NCBI GenBank assembly: GCA_035623255.1
Contig: DASPTU010000096.1
Location: forward strand, 8,580-72,579
DNA: 64,000 nt
DNA from: JAFAGX01 sp035623255
GTDB taxonomy: Bacteria; Acidobacteriota; Terriglobia; Terriglobales; Acidobacteriaceae
Direction of reading: 5' to 3'
The notes beneath the pieces were generated by a model. The model searched no databases and was not told the DNA's origin. It worked only from the letters and a program-made list of their open reading frames with translations. The position numbers and the translations under genes are program-made. Positions 17,046 to 24,596 of this stretch are shown one piece after another. How positions within the stretch are numbered: position 1 is the stretch's first letter; every line of letters begins with the position of its first letter.

Positions 17046-17178
17046 TGTGACATAATGCGAGGAGTTCCGTTGGAAGATAGTTACTCCTTTTCTATCATTT
17101 AGTTAGCAGTCTTTTCCCGAATTTGCATCTTTATTCGTGCCCACCCCGTCTTAGAATAGGAAGACACTGGTTAGATGC

Positions 17179-18297
17179 ATGACTCAACCCCCCGGAAAGA
17201 CCCTTTTGGGGCTTACACTGCAAGAGCTTACAAGCCTGGCTGAGGATGCTGGGCAGCCTTCTTACCGCGGTCAGCAAATCTTCGAAGGCCTGTATCGCAG
17301 GCGGGTCGAATCCCCGGATCAATTCTCCAATCTTCCGCAAGCATTTCGAACCGCCTTGATAGACGGGGGATTTGCTGTAGACCTGCCGAACATAGAGCGC
17401 TTGTTCACATCATCAGACGGCACGGTGCGATATCTAATGAGGTTGAGCGATGGGGAGGCCGTCGAATCCGTATGGATGCCTGAAGGGGACGGTGGAGAAG
17501 CTGGTGACGGCAGTGAAGCTGGACTGGAAGAAGAAAGAAAAAGTAGTCGAACTCGAGCCACCATATGCCTTTCCAGCCAAGTCGGCTGCGCCGTAGATTG
17601 CCAATTTTGCCTGACCGCTTTGCTCGGCATGAAGAGGAATCTCAGCGCTGGAGAAATCCTCGGCCAGATTTGCTCAGTGTTGAACCAACAACGGGTGCAG
17701 CTGCCACAGGACCGCGTGAATATTGTTTTCATGGGAATGGGGGAGCCCTTTCTCAACTATGACAACTTCATCAAGGCTGTGCGCCTGCTGGTGGATGGAG
17801 TCGGGATCGCCCAGTCGCGCATGACCGTTTCCACCGCAGGAATTGTGCCCCGAATTTATGATCTTGGCGCCGAACCTGTTCGCCCGAAATTAGCCATTTC
17901 GCTGAACGCGCCTAATGATGAGTTGCGCAGCCGTCTGATGCCCATCAATCGCAAATGGAACCTCACCACACTAATAGCAGCGGCCCGCGACTTCCCATTA
18001 CGTGCCCGCGAGCGCCTCACCTTCGAATATGTTCTGCTCAATGGGGTAAACGATTCCGTGAAACACGCCCGTGAACTAGCCGAGTTGATCCGAGGTGTCC
18101 GCTCAAAGGTGAATCTGATCGCGCTCAACCCTGGCCCAGGCATTTCATTCAGCACATCGGGCGAGGAACAAACTCTGCAGTTTCAGAAGGTGCTTGTTAC
18201 AGCCAGTGTGCCGACATTTATTCGCCGTCCGCGTGGCCGTGATATTTATGCGGCCTGTGGCCAACTGAAGAGCACAGTTGAACTCAGGGCTTCCTAA
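17179..18297 (+). CDS. rlmN: Dual-specificity 23S rRNA A2503 / tRNA A37 C2-methyltransferase
   Basis: A 372-residue radical-SAM methyltransferase that methylates adenosine 2503 of 23S rRNA and A37 of some tRNAs. The cluster-binding CxxxCxxC is CAVDCQFC (about residues 136-143), MGMGEPFLNYDN follows near 190, and the methyl-carrier cysteine is in YAACGQL near the C-terminus. KLAISLNAPNDELRSRLMPI is another family hallmark. An acidic, low-complexity insert of roughly 25 residues (rich in Gly, Glu, Ala) sits between VESVWMPEG and the radical-SAM domain. A TAGAAT box lies 21 bases before the ATG. Convergent with the kinase gene 12 bases downstream. Confidence 0.95.
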   Translation: MTQPPGKTLLGLTLQELTSLAEDAGQPSYRGQQIFEGLYRRRVESPDQFSNLPQAFRTALIDGGFAVDLPNIERLFTSSDGTVRYLMRLSDGEAVESVWMPEGDGGEAGDGSEAGLEEERKSSRTRATICLSSQVGCAVDCQFCLTALLGMKRNLSAGEILGQICSVLNQQRVQLPQDRVNIVFMGMGEPFLNYDNFIKAVRLLVDGVGIAQSRMTVSTAGIVPRIYDLGAEPVRPKLAISLNAPNDELRSRLMPINRKWNLTTLIAAARDFPLRARERLTFEYVLLNGVNDSVKHARELAELIRGVRSKVNLIALNPGPGISFSTSGEEQTLQFQKVLVTASVPTFIRRPRGRDIYAACGQLKSTVELRAS

Positions 18298-18309
18298 GAA
18301 GGCGACCTT

Positions 18310-20079
18310 CTAACTTATCGCGGCCGCGTTTGCCTCTGAATGTGATTGGGATTGGTCGCCTTGCGGTTCGCCCGTATTCGTGTATGCCGGAAGCTCGATG
18401 CGGAATGTTGCACCACCTTCAGGCCGGTTGTGGCAGGTAACCTTCCCCTTGTGTTCCTGAATAATGCCGTAACACACGCTCAATCCCAGGCCTGCACCCT
18501 GACCCACGGGACGCGTAGTGTAGAAAGGATCAAAAACCCGCTCCGGCTTCTCCACGCCCACTCCGTCGTCGCTGAAGTCGATAACAACAAATTGCTCTTT
18601 CAATAGTGTACTTACTTTCAGTACTCCGCCCTTTTCTGCCATCGCATGAAGTGCGTTGTTAGTGATGTGCAAACACACTTGCAGCAGCTGATTTGAATCG
18701 CCAAGGACGCGCGGCAAATTGCTGGCCAGGTCAGTTTGAACTTGTATGAAAGCCCCATGCTGCTGAGGAGGACGCAAGCGCACGGCCGTCTGCAACAAGC
18801 CGTTTATGTCGATCGGCGACTTTTCCGCCGGCACCTGCTTCGCGAAACTGAGGAGGCTTGAGACCAGCGTTCGGGTTCGGCGAATCTGTTGCTCCATTTT
18901 CTGAAGCAGCGAACGTTGTTCACCGCTGAGTACCGTAGCACCCAACAGCTCGGTATATCCCAGCATCGCGGTTAGAGGGTTGTTCAGTTCGTGCGCGGCG
19001 CCCCCTACCAGTTGTCCCAGCGAAGCCAGTTTCTCCGATTGCAAGACCTGCGCCTGCAGCCGGGTAAGGTTTTCGAAGGATTCCTGCGAACTCTTCAGCA
19101 GGCTTAACAGCTCAACATCCAGCATGTGTTGTTTCAGAAAAACCATCCCGCCCAGGGCAAGCATAGTGCACAGTGTCATCCCCATGCGGAACATACGGAC
19201 TTTCTGGGGCGTGGACGTATCAAACAGCGCCCACGCGGCAAACAAGGGTAGCGAGAGAACCGCCACCATTCCCAGTCTCGCTGCCCACACCCCATGACCA
19301 TAGTTGCCGGGCTGGGGAGTTTGTTCCGGGGCGGCGCGCAGTGCTTTCAATCCAATCCAGGTGACCCACGCCATCGAGATTGCGAGGGGTACATCGTAGG
19401 CGCTACCTGAGAAATAAACCTTTCGCTCAATGGCCCAGTTCGCGAAGTATGAACTCGAACTGTAAATCAGCATGCAACCAAACCAGCTGAGATACACTCG
19501 CCTCCAATAACCCGAACTGCGAAGGCAAAGCACACAAAGGCCCCCCAGCAAAACGAACTTCTCCCACGAATAGATAACGTTCAGGTTGTGCTGGTAGATA
19601 TTCGGGTCGGGCGAGACATATTGCCAGGGAATCAAAGTCACCACGTACAAATAAAGCCACCAGATCAATAGCATGATGAAATCAAGCGAGCCCAGGCGCG
19701 TATGGCGTTGGTCCTGATGCACGTGTGGCTGGACCGCCAAGGCGGCGATCATCGGAACCAGGTGAACGAAAAGAACCACGTCTCCGGCAAACAGATTTGG
19801 AACGTCTTTCTGCAGAAGGATTTCGAAGTAACACCATAAGCCTTGGTAGAAGAGCCAGAAAGCCGTTCCTAACGACATCAACGCCCAGAAAATCCGCGCC
19901 CGGCCGTTACTTTTCTGTACAACTGGGAGAAGCGCTACCGTGCCAGAAAATAGCAGGCATAGTTGGACACTGTCGCTGAGCGCCACCAGGGCGAAACCGT
20001 GCAGGGTCATGGATGCCACGGTCTGGAGACACACGAGCCCGCAGACGGCCCCGAGCCACAGTTTGTTGCCCTTGGTCAT
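18310..20079 (-). CDS. Membrane sensor histidine kinase (HisKA type)
   Basis: A 589-residue sensor kinase. About ten hydrophobic helices fill residues 1-320 and have no recognised extracytoplasmic sensor domain, so the membrane region itself may sense the signal. A short coiled segment leads into the phosphoacceptor H-box, GGAAHELNNPLTAMLGY (about residues 362-378), followed by the HATPase domain with N-box HITNNALHAM, G1 box DFSDDGVGV and G2 box GAGLGLSVCYGI. Such HELNNP kinases are of the NtrB/HisKA class. No cognate regulator gene is adjacent on this strand; the divergent kinase/regulator pair is the only candidate nearby. A TACAAT box lies 14 bases upstream of the ATG. Confidence 0.9.
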   Translation of the reverse strand: MTKGNKLWLGAVCGLVCLQTVASMTLHGFALVALSDSVQLCLLFSGTVALLPVVQKSNGRARIFWALMSLGTAFWLFYQGLWCYFEILLQKDVPNLFAGDVVLFVHLVPMIAALAVQPHVHQDQRHTRLGSLDFIMLLIWWLYLYVVTLIPWQYVSPDPNIYQHNLNVIYSWEKFVLLGGLCVLCLRSSGYWRRVYLSWFGCMLIYSSSSYFANWAIERKVYFSGSAYDVPLAISMAWVTWIGLKALRAAPEQTPQPGNYGHGVWAARLGMVAVLSLPLFAAWALFDTSTPQKVRMFRMGMTLCTMLALGGMVFLKQHMLDVELLSLLKSSQESFENLTRLQAQVLQSEKLASLGQLVGGAAHELNNPLTAMLGYTELLGATVLSGEQRSLLQKMEQQIRRTRTLVSSLLSFAKQVPAEKSPIDINGLLQTAVRLRPPQQHGAFIQVQTDLASNLPRVLGDSNQLLQVCLHITNNALHAMAEKGGVLKVSTLLKEQFVVIDFSDDGVGVEKPERVFDPFYTTRPVGQGAGLGLSVCYGIIQEHKGKVTCHNRPEGGATFRIELPAYTNTGEPQGDQSQSHSEANAAAIS

Positions 20080-20310
20080 AGCCTGTTGGCTTCATTGTAG
20101 GTATGTCTGAGAAGGGTGAAAGTTACCCTCGTAACCTTGGGAAGTTGTGACGCCAGTTGCGAAATCAGGTACTTGGGCGACAACAAGTTTCGCTTGCTCT
20201 GGCGAAAAGTAGTTAATATCATCCCTTGTCACAGCCGTTGCGGTTCACGGACGTATCACTTGGCCATTCGAGCGGTTAAAGATCGTTTCTTATGGAGACT
20301 TCGGGCTCCC

Positions 20311-22137
20311 ATGAGCCCGGGCGAGGTGCGCCGAGTTGAGCGATGGCTGGCTTCGGCACGTGTCTTCCTGGCGGTTTCTGCCCTGGTCGCAATCTGGATG
20401 GATCCCTCGACCATCCACTATTCCATTTGGGCCTTTGGATTGTTGGCTTTCTATATCGCTCAGGGAATGATCATCATCATTTTCCTGCGCCGCCGCCAGC
20501 AGTCCACCCCCTCCTTCCGCGTGCTGGTTCATAGCGCCGACATCATCTGGCCAGCTCTGATCTCCATTTTCGCCATCGGGCAAAGCAATACTTTTTTCCT
20601 GTTCTTTGTCTTTGTATTGGCAGCGGCAGCTTATCGCTGGGGCTTGTGGGAGACCCTCGGAACAGCCTTTGCTGAGGTCGCATTGCTTTGGACCGAAAGC
20701 TTCGCTCTCCGCTGGGGTTTCTTTCCCGCGCTTTATGGCTTCTTTGTTCGCATCCACTGGCCCATGGCTCTCGGCTGGCTCTACGCTTTCCTTTTCCATC
20801 ACCATTGGCCACCTCTGCATGTCGATAGCACTAATTTCGAGCCCAAGGCTCTTTTCATGCGTTCGGTCTACCTGGTCGTGTTGGGCTTGCTGCTCGGATA
20901 TTTGGCCGAACAGCAGAAGCAGCTTCGTGCCGAGAAAGCGATCATCGCGCGAACCTTGGGCCGAGCGCGAGTGGACGCCGGTGTTTCCGGCACTTTGCAG
21001 GATGTTTGCAAGGAGCTTCTGTCCATCTATCGGGCGAGGCACGTCCTTATGGCTTCCCAGGAGGTCGACAGTCATCGGGTCTTCGTTGCCGAATTAAGCG
21101 CTGCAGGACAGGGCCCCTCTTTTCAGTGGCTGGAATCCTCGCCCAAAGATCCCGACACTTATCTGCACAAGACTGATGTAGCTACCTGTTACGTCGAGCG
21201 GAGCCGCCAGAACGGAACTCAAGGTTTCTCCCTGCTGGCCCTTGACGAGTCCGGAGCCCGCCTCACCGACCCAAATTCAGATTTCCTCAATGCTTTTGCG
21301 CAGGCCCATCCATTCAGTAGTGCGCTGGTCGTTTCCTTCGCTTTCGGTCACGAATGGCTGGGACGCATATTCCTGCTTGATCCCGCTCTAACGGGCGAAA
21401 CCGAAGAAGAACTGCATTTCTTGCAGGAGTGGGTGCGGCAAGTTGGACCCGCAGTCTACAACGTACTCCTGTTACGTCGCTTGCGGTTGAGAGCTGGAGC
21501 GGTCGAGCGCGCCCGCTTTGCCCGCGAACTCCATGATGGCGCCGTCCAGTCTTTAATTGCGGTGGAAATGCAGGTCGATGTATTGCGCCGCCAGTCCGTC
21601 ACCAAGCCCGAGATTCTGCCGGCCGAGTTGGATCGCATCCAGGGCCTGCTGCGTGAGGAGGTCCTGAAGCTCCGTGAACTCATGCAGCAGATGAAAACTC
21701 TGGATGTGGATGCCAAACGTCTCCCTGGGGTGATTCAGGACACCGTCGAACGCTTCCAGCGCGAGACCGGCATCTGCGCTCAATTCGTCTCCGAGCTTTC
21801 CGAATTGCAAATGCCCCAGCCCATTTGCCGTGAAGTCGCCCGCATCGTGCAAGAGGCGCTGGTAAATGTTCGCAAGCACAGCAATGCACGACAGGTGCTG
21901 GTCCGCTTGGGCATCACCGATGGCAACTGGAAGATGGAGATTGAGGACGATGGCCGCGGCTTTCCTTTTTCCGGCCGGCTCTCTCAGCGCGAGCTCGACA
22001 GTATGGGCAAGGGTCCTGCCGTCATCAAAGAACGTGTGCGCTTGATCGAAGGGGAACTCACGATAGAATCACATCCGGGGCAGGGATCGCGCTTGGAGAT
22101 CATCGTTCCCCGACAAAAGGCAGCCGTGCATGGATAA
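20311..22137 (+). CDS. Sensor histidine kinase, NarL-partner type (HisKA_3)
   Basis: A 608-residue sensor kinase with about six to seven transmembrane helices in the first 200 residues, a GAF-like middle region with weak motifs, and a NarX/DegS-type transmitter. The phosphoacceptor is in FARELHDGAVQSLIAVEMQ (about residues 405-423) and the ATPase domain has VQEALVNVRKHSNARQVLV and IEDDGRGF. The frame is open back to a GTG at 20116, but the part before 20311 looks unlike protein, and MSPGEVRRVERWLASAR is the likely N-terminus; GGAGA precedes it at about 12 bases. It overlaps the next gene by eight bases, so the kinase and regulator form a coupled two-component system. Confidence 0.88.
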   Translation: MSPGEVRRVERWLASARVFLAVSALVAIWMDPSTIHYSIWAFGLLAFYIAQGMIIIIFLRRRQQSTPSFRVLVHSADIIWPALISIFAIGQSNTFFLFFVFVLAAAAYRWGLWETLGTAFAEVALLWTESFALRWGFFPALYGFFVRIHWPMALGWLYAFLFHHHWPPLHVDSTNFEPKALFMRSVYLVVLGLLLGYLAEQQKQLRAEKAIIARTLGRARVDAGVSGTLQDVCKELLSIYRARHVLMASQEVDSHRVFVAELSAAGQGPSFQWLESSPKDPDTYLHKTDVATCYVERSRQNGTQGFSLLALDESGARLTDPNSDFLNAFAQAHPFSSALVVSFAFGHEWLGRIFLLDPALTGETEEELHFLQEWVRQVGPAVYNVLLLRRLRLRAGAVERARFARELHDGAVQSLIAVEMQVDVLRRQSVTKPEILPAELDRIQGLLREEVLKLRELMQQMKTLDVDAKRLPGVIQDTVERFQRETGICAQFVSELSELQMPQPICREVARIVQEALVNVRKHSNARQVLVRLGITDGNWKMEIEDDGRGFPFSGRLSQRELDSMGKGPAVIKERVRLIEGELTIESHPGQGSRLEIIVPRQKAAVHG

Positions 22138-22816
22138 TCGAAGGATGCAAGCCATTCGCATCGTCATCGCCGACGACCACCCCATATTTCGCGACGGACT
22201 CCGCAGGCTTCTCGAAACCGAGCCAGATCTGAAAGTGATCGGCGAGGCTTGCGATGGCGCCGAGGCCGTGAAGTTTGCTCGACAGCTCAAGCCAGACATC
22301 CTCCTGCTCGACCTTGCCATGCCACGTCACCCCGGGCTGGAAGCCCTGCGCGAGATGAGTTCCGGCCAGGGCATGGGTGTACGAGTCATCTTGCTCACCG
22401 CTGCCGCGGAAAAAAATCAGATCGTCGAAGCTTTGCAACTCGGCGCGCGCGGCGTCGTCCTCAAAGACTCAGCCACTCAACTACTCCTGAAGGCCATTCA
22501 CACCGTCATGTCGGGCGAGTATTGGGTCGGGCGGGAAAGCGTGTCCAATCTCGTGCAGTATCTACGTACGCTTATCCAGTCGTCCGGAGAGGAAGCCCGG
22601 CAGAAGAAATTCGGCCTCACTCCCCGCGAGCTGGAGATCGTTTCCGCTGTCGTCGCCGGTTACTCCAACAAGGAAATCGCCGAGTACTTCAAAATCAGCG
22701 AGGATACCGTCAAGCACCACCTCAGCAACATCTTCGACAAACTCGGCGTGTCCACCCGCCTGGAGCTGGCGTTGTTTGCCGTGAATCAATCTCTGCCTCT
22801 AAAGCCCATTTCGTAG
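22130..22816 (+). CDS. NarL/FixJ-family response regulator
   Basis: A 228-residue response regulator. The receiver domain (residues 5-125) has the acidic pair in IVIADDHPIFRDGL, the phosphoacceptor aspartate in DILLLDLAMPRHPGLEAL (near 59), LTAAAEKNQI and the lysine in GVVLKDS. The C-terminal LuxR-type helix-turn-helix is GLTPRELEIVSAVVAGYSNK followed by EIAEYFKISEDTVKHHLSNI. The start ATG overlaps the kinase stop (ATGGATAA), giving translational coupling; an in-frame ATG five codons later is an alternative. It very likely receives phosphate from the upstream HisKA_3 kinase and controls promoters not identified here. Confidence 0.95.
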   Translation: MDNRRMQAIRIVIADDHPIFRDGLRRLLETEPDLKVIGEACDGAEAVKFARQLKPDILLLDLAMPRHPGLEALREMSSGQGMGVRVILLTAAAEKNQIVEALQLGARGVVLKDSATQLLLKAIHTVMSGEYWVGRESVSNLVQYLRTLIQSSGEEARQKKFGLTPRELEIVSAVVAGYSNKEIAEYFKISEDTVKHHLSNIFDKLGVSTRLELALFAVNQSLPLKPIS

Positions 22817-22915
22817 CCAAGTTTCAAGAGGCGCAATCGACTTTGCTTCGTGCGCCCGACAACGCGTTCGGTGCCTTCGGATTCTAACCAGAAGCTGGAC
22901 TTCGACGAGGTAGCA

Positions 22916-23104
22916 ATGCCCCGCTTGCTCTCAGTAAATGTCGGTCTTCCCCGCGACGTGACATGGAACGGCAAAACTGTCCGCACCGCCGTCTGGAAAT
23001 CTCCGGTCAGCGGACGGCGAATGGTGCGCAAGCTCGATATCGATGGCGATGCCCAAGGCGATCTCGCCGGTCACGGTGGGGAACACCGTGCTGTTTTTGT
23101 TTAG
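22916..23104 (+). pseudogene. N-terminal fragment of a MOSC-domain protein
   Basis: MPRLLSVNVGLPRDVTWNGK and the following 42 residues match the conserved beginning of MOSC/YiiM-like proteins, including the KLDIDGDAQGDLAGHGGEH segment that precedes the molybdenum-cofactor-sulfurase core. The frame then ends at a TAG after AVFV, where a full protein would continue for more than 150 residues. No continuation is found in the other frames. A GAGGT ribosome-binding site is still present. This is a truncated remnant rather than a working gene. Confidence 0.6.
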
Positions 23105-23114
23105 CCAAACGCGG

Positions 23115-23238
23115 GTGTCACTCTGGATCTTTGAGAGGAACGGGAGAATCCCCGGAGGCATTTTCCCCGACTACGAACTGCCCGAATCCACCGGCAAGGT
23201 GCGCAAGCTCAACGACCTACACGGCCATGATCCGCTAA
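23115..23238 (+). pseudogene. Remnant of a redoxin (peroxiredoxin-like) gene
   Basis: In a different frame from the MOSC fragment, the translation reads FERNGRIPGGIFPDYELPES, then TGKVRKLNDLHGHDPL. This resembles the start of AhpC/TSA-type redoxins, in which a FPDYELPD segment is followed by a KLSELQG segment. The similarity stops before the catalytic cysteine region and the frame ends at 23255. No start codon or ribosome-binding site fits. Together with the MOSC piece this looks like decay after a deletion that joined two genes. Confidence 0.45.
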
Positions 23239-23424
23239 GCCCCAGGCCCCTATGACCCTATGGCACTTTCGTGCTATTGCCTAACCCGTACGAGCCATTG
23301 CTGGTTTCAGCCCCGCCCACTAGCATCGAATCAACAGATCACAGTCTGGTGTATTGCTCTGTGGTTTGCATCGCGTAGTCTTACTTTCCCCCGCGGTGGT
23401 GATCTCGAGTCTTGGAGGCAAGCT

Positions 23425-23589
23425 GTGTTGTCCCTATATCGTCTCTGGTCGGAAGAAAGCGGTCAGGACGTTGCTGAATACGCGGTGATGCTGGCAGTCA
23501 TTCTGGTCATTGTAGTGGGCACCATCCGCCTGATCGGTGGCAACGCCAATAACGTTTTCTCCTCGGTCGCCAGCTCGATCAGCCAATAG
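23425..23589 (+). CDS. Flp-family type IVb pilin (first copy)
   Basis: A 54-residue class IVb (Flp/Tad) prepilin. A short leader ends in EESG; cleavage after Gly would leave a mature pilin starting QDVAEYAVMLAVILVIVVGT, with the classical Glu at +5 and Tyr at +6. After the hydrophobic helix it ends with RLIGGNANNVFSSVASSISQ. GTG at 23425 is chosen because GGAGG lies six bases upstream; the next codon, TTG, is an alternative. A second copy at 34132 is identical at 38 of 44 aligned residues. No Tad assembly genes (prepilin peptidase, ATPase, secretin) are near, so secretion must rely on a locus elsewhere. Confidence 0.88.
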   Translation: MLSLYRLWSEESGQDVAEYAVMLAVILVIVVGTIRLIGGNANNVFSSVASSISQ

Positions 23590-23801
23590 CGCATCCACCC
23601 CCCTTTTGCGCGCGTAAATCCGAGTGGCTTCCCAGGTCAATCCCCGTCGTAATTGAGTCGGATCGCCCCTCCGGCTAAAACCTTTCTCACGCCCCTGCGC
23701 GGTCATCCGGTTCGGCTTTCGTCGCGGCGCTTACTGTCACACACGAATCCCGTCAAGACCGCTACTATATAAGACGAAACATCCCCAAGCAGGCCGATCC
23801 A

Positions 23802-24422
23802 ATGATTTCTCGCCACGTCATTTTCTGGGAAGTCGATACCCAAAGAGACTTCATGCTGCCAGGCGGCACGCTCTATGTTCCCGGAGCCGAAAAACTGCTG
23901 TCCAACATACGCAAGCTGACGCAGGCGGCGCGCGATGGCCGGGTGTTCCTCGTTTCTCATGGCTGCTTTCATACACCAGATGATCCTGAGTTCAAAGCCT
24001 TCCCGCCCCACTGTGTGAAAGGAACATCCGGCGCGGAATATGTCCCGGAAGCGCTGACCGACAAAGTGTTCCGCATTCCCAATGAGAAATCGGCTGCTTT
24101 GCCCGCCAACCTCTTTCAGTATCAGCAAGTTCTTCTGGAAAAGCAGACCCTCGATGTCTTTGAAAGCTGCCACGCAGACGCTCTTGTAAAATCTCTCCCT
24201 AAGGATGCCGAATTTGTAGTCTTTGGAGTGTTCACGGAGTACTGCGTTGCATTTGCCGCTAAAGGGCTACTGAAGCGTGGCCGCCGGGTTTCGGTCGTAC
24301 AGGACGCCATCGAAACTTTGAAGCCGGAAGACGGTCAGAAGACCATTTCCGAGCTTCAGGCCCTCGGAGCCAGGTTCCTCACCACAGATCAAGCTCTGGC
24401 GCTGCTTAACCGCCACGATTGA
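23802..24422 (+). CDS. Isochorismatase-like cysteine hydrolase
   Basis: A 206-residue cysteine hydrolase of the isochorismatase/nicotinamidase superfamily. The catalytic aspartate is in WEVDTQRDFMLPGG (Asp12), the lysine in PPHCVKGTSGAEYVPE (near 78), and the nucleophilic cysteine in GVFTEYCVAFAAKGLL (near 146), so the triad is complete. The nicotinamidase metal-binding D-x-H-x-H is not clearly present (VSHGCFH region), so another amide such as N-carbamoyl or peroxyureidoacrylate-like substrates is possible. A TATATAAG stretch lies about 30 bases upstream of the ATG. It is not obviously linked to its neighbours. Confidence 0.88.
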   Translation: MISRHVIFWEVDTQRDFMLPGGTLYVPGAEKLLSNIRKLTQAARDGRVFLVSHGCFHTPDDPEFKAFPPHCVKGTSGAEYVPEALTDKVFRIPNEKSAALPANLFQYQQVLLEKQTLDVFESCHADALVKSLPKDAEFVVFGVFTEYCVAFAAKGLLKRGRRVSVVQDAIETLKPEDGQKTISELQALGARFLTTDQALALLNRHD

Positions 24423-24460
24423 ACCTGATGCAGGCCGGGGACAGCGCATCCGTCTCACCA

Positions 24461-24476
24461 GCCGCGAGCCCGCGGC
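24461..24476. repeat. Small GC hairpin between isochorismatase and FG-GAP genes
   Basis: GCCGCG (24461-24466) pairs with CGCGGC (24471-24476) around a four-base loop. There is no T-tract, so it is at best a pause or Rho-assisted end for the upstream gene. Confidence 0.3.
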
Positions 24477-24596
24477 CGTACACAGCTTGACCGCTCCTCA
24501 CGCCCACTGTTATTTTTCGGCTCTACACTTCGCAATTCAGGGGGCATCCGTCTGAGTCGGGCAGGGAAGAGGCGTCGAAGGAATGATCTTCCCTCC

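Noticed and set aside
17300..17330. GGTCGAATCC-like stretch resembling a tRNA T-arm
   Set aside because: It lies inside rlmN and has no acceptor, D-arm or anticodon structure around it. No tRNA or rRNA was found anywhere in the window.
20290..21075. 261-codon minus-strand frame opposite the HisKA_3 kinase gene
   Set aside because: It mirrors the transmembrane region of a convincing sensor kinase; its own product is polar, Gln/Asp-rich and has no motif.
23766..23773. TATATAAG before the isochorismatase-like gene as a promoter
   Set aside because: No acceptable -35 at 16-18 bases spacing and no extended -10; left as a remark only.
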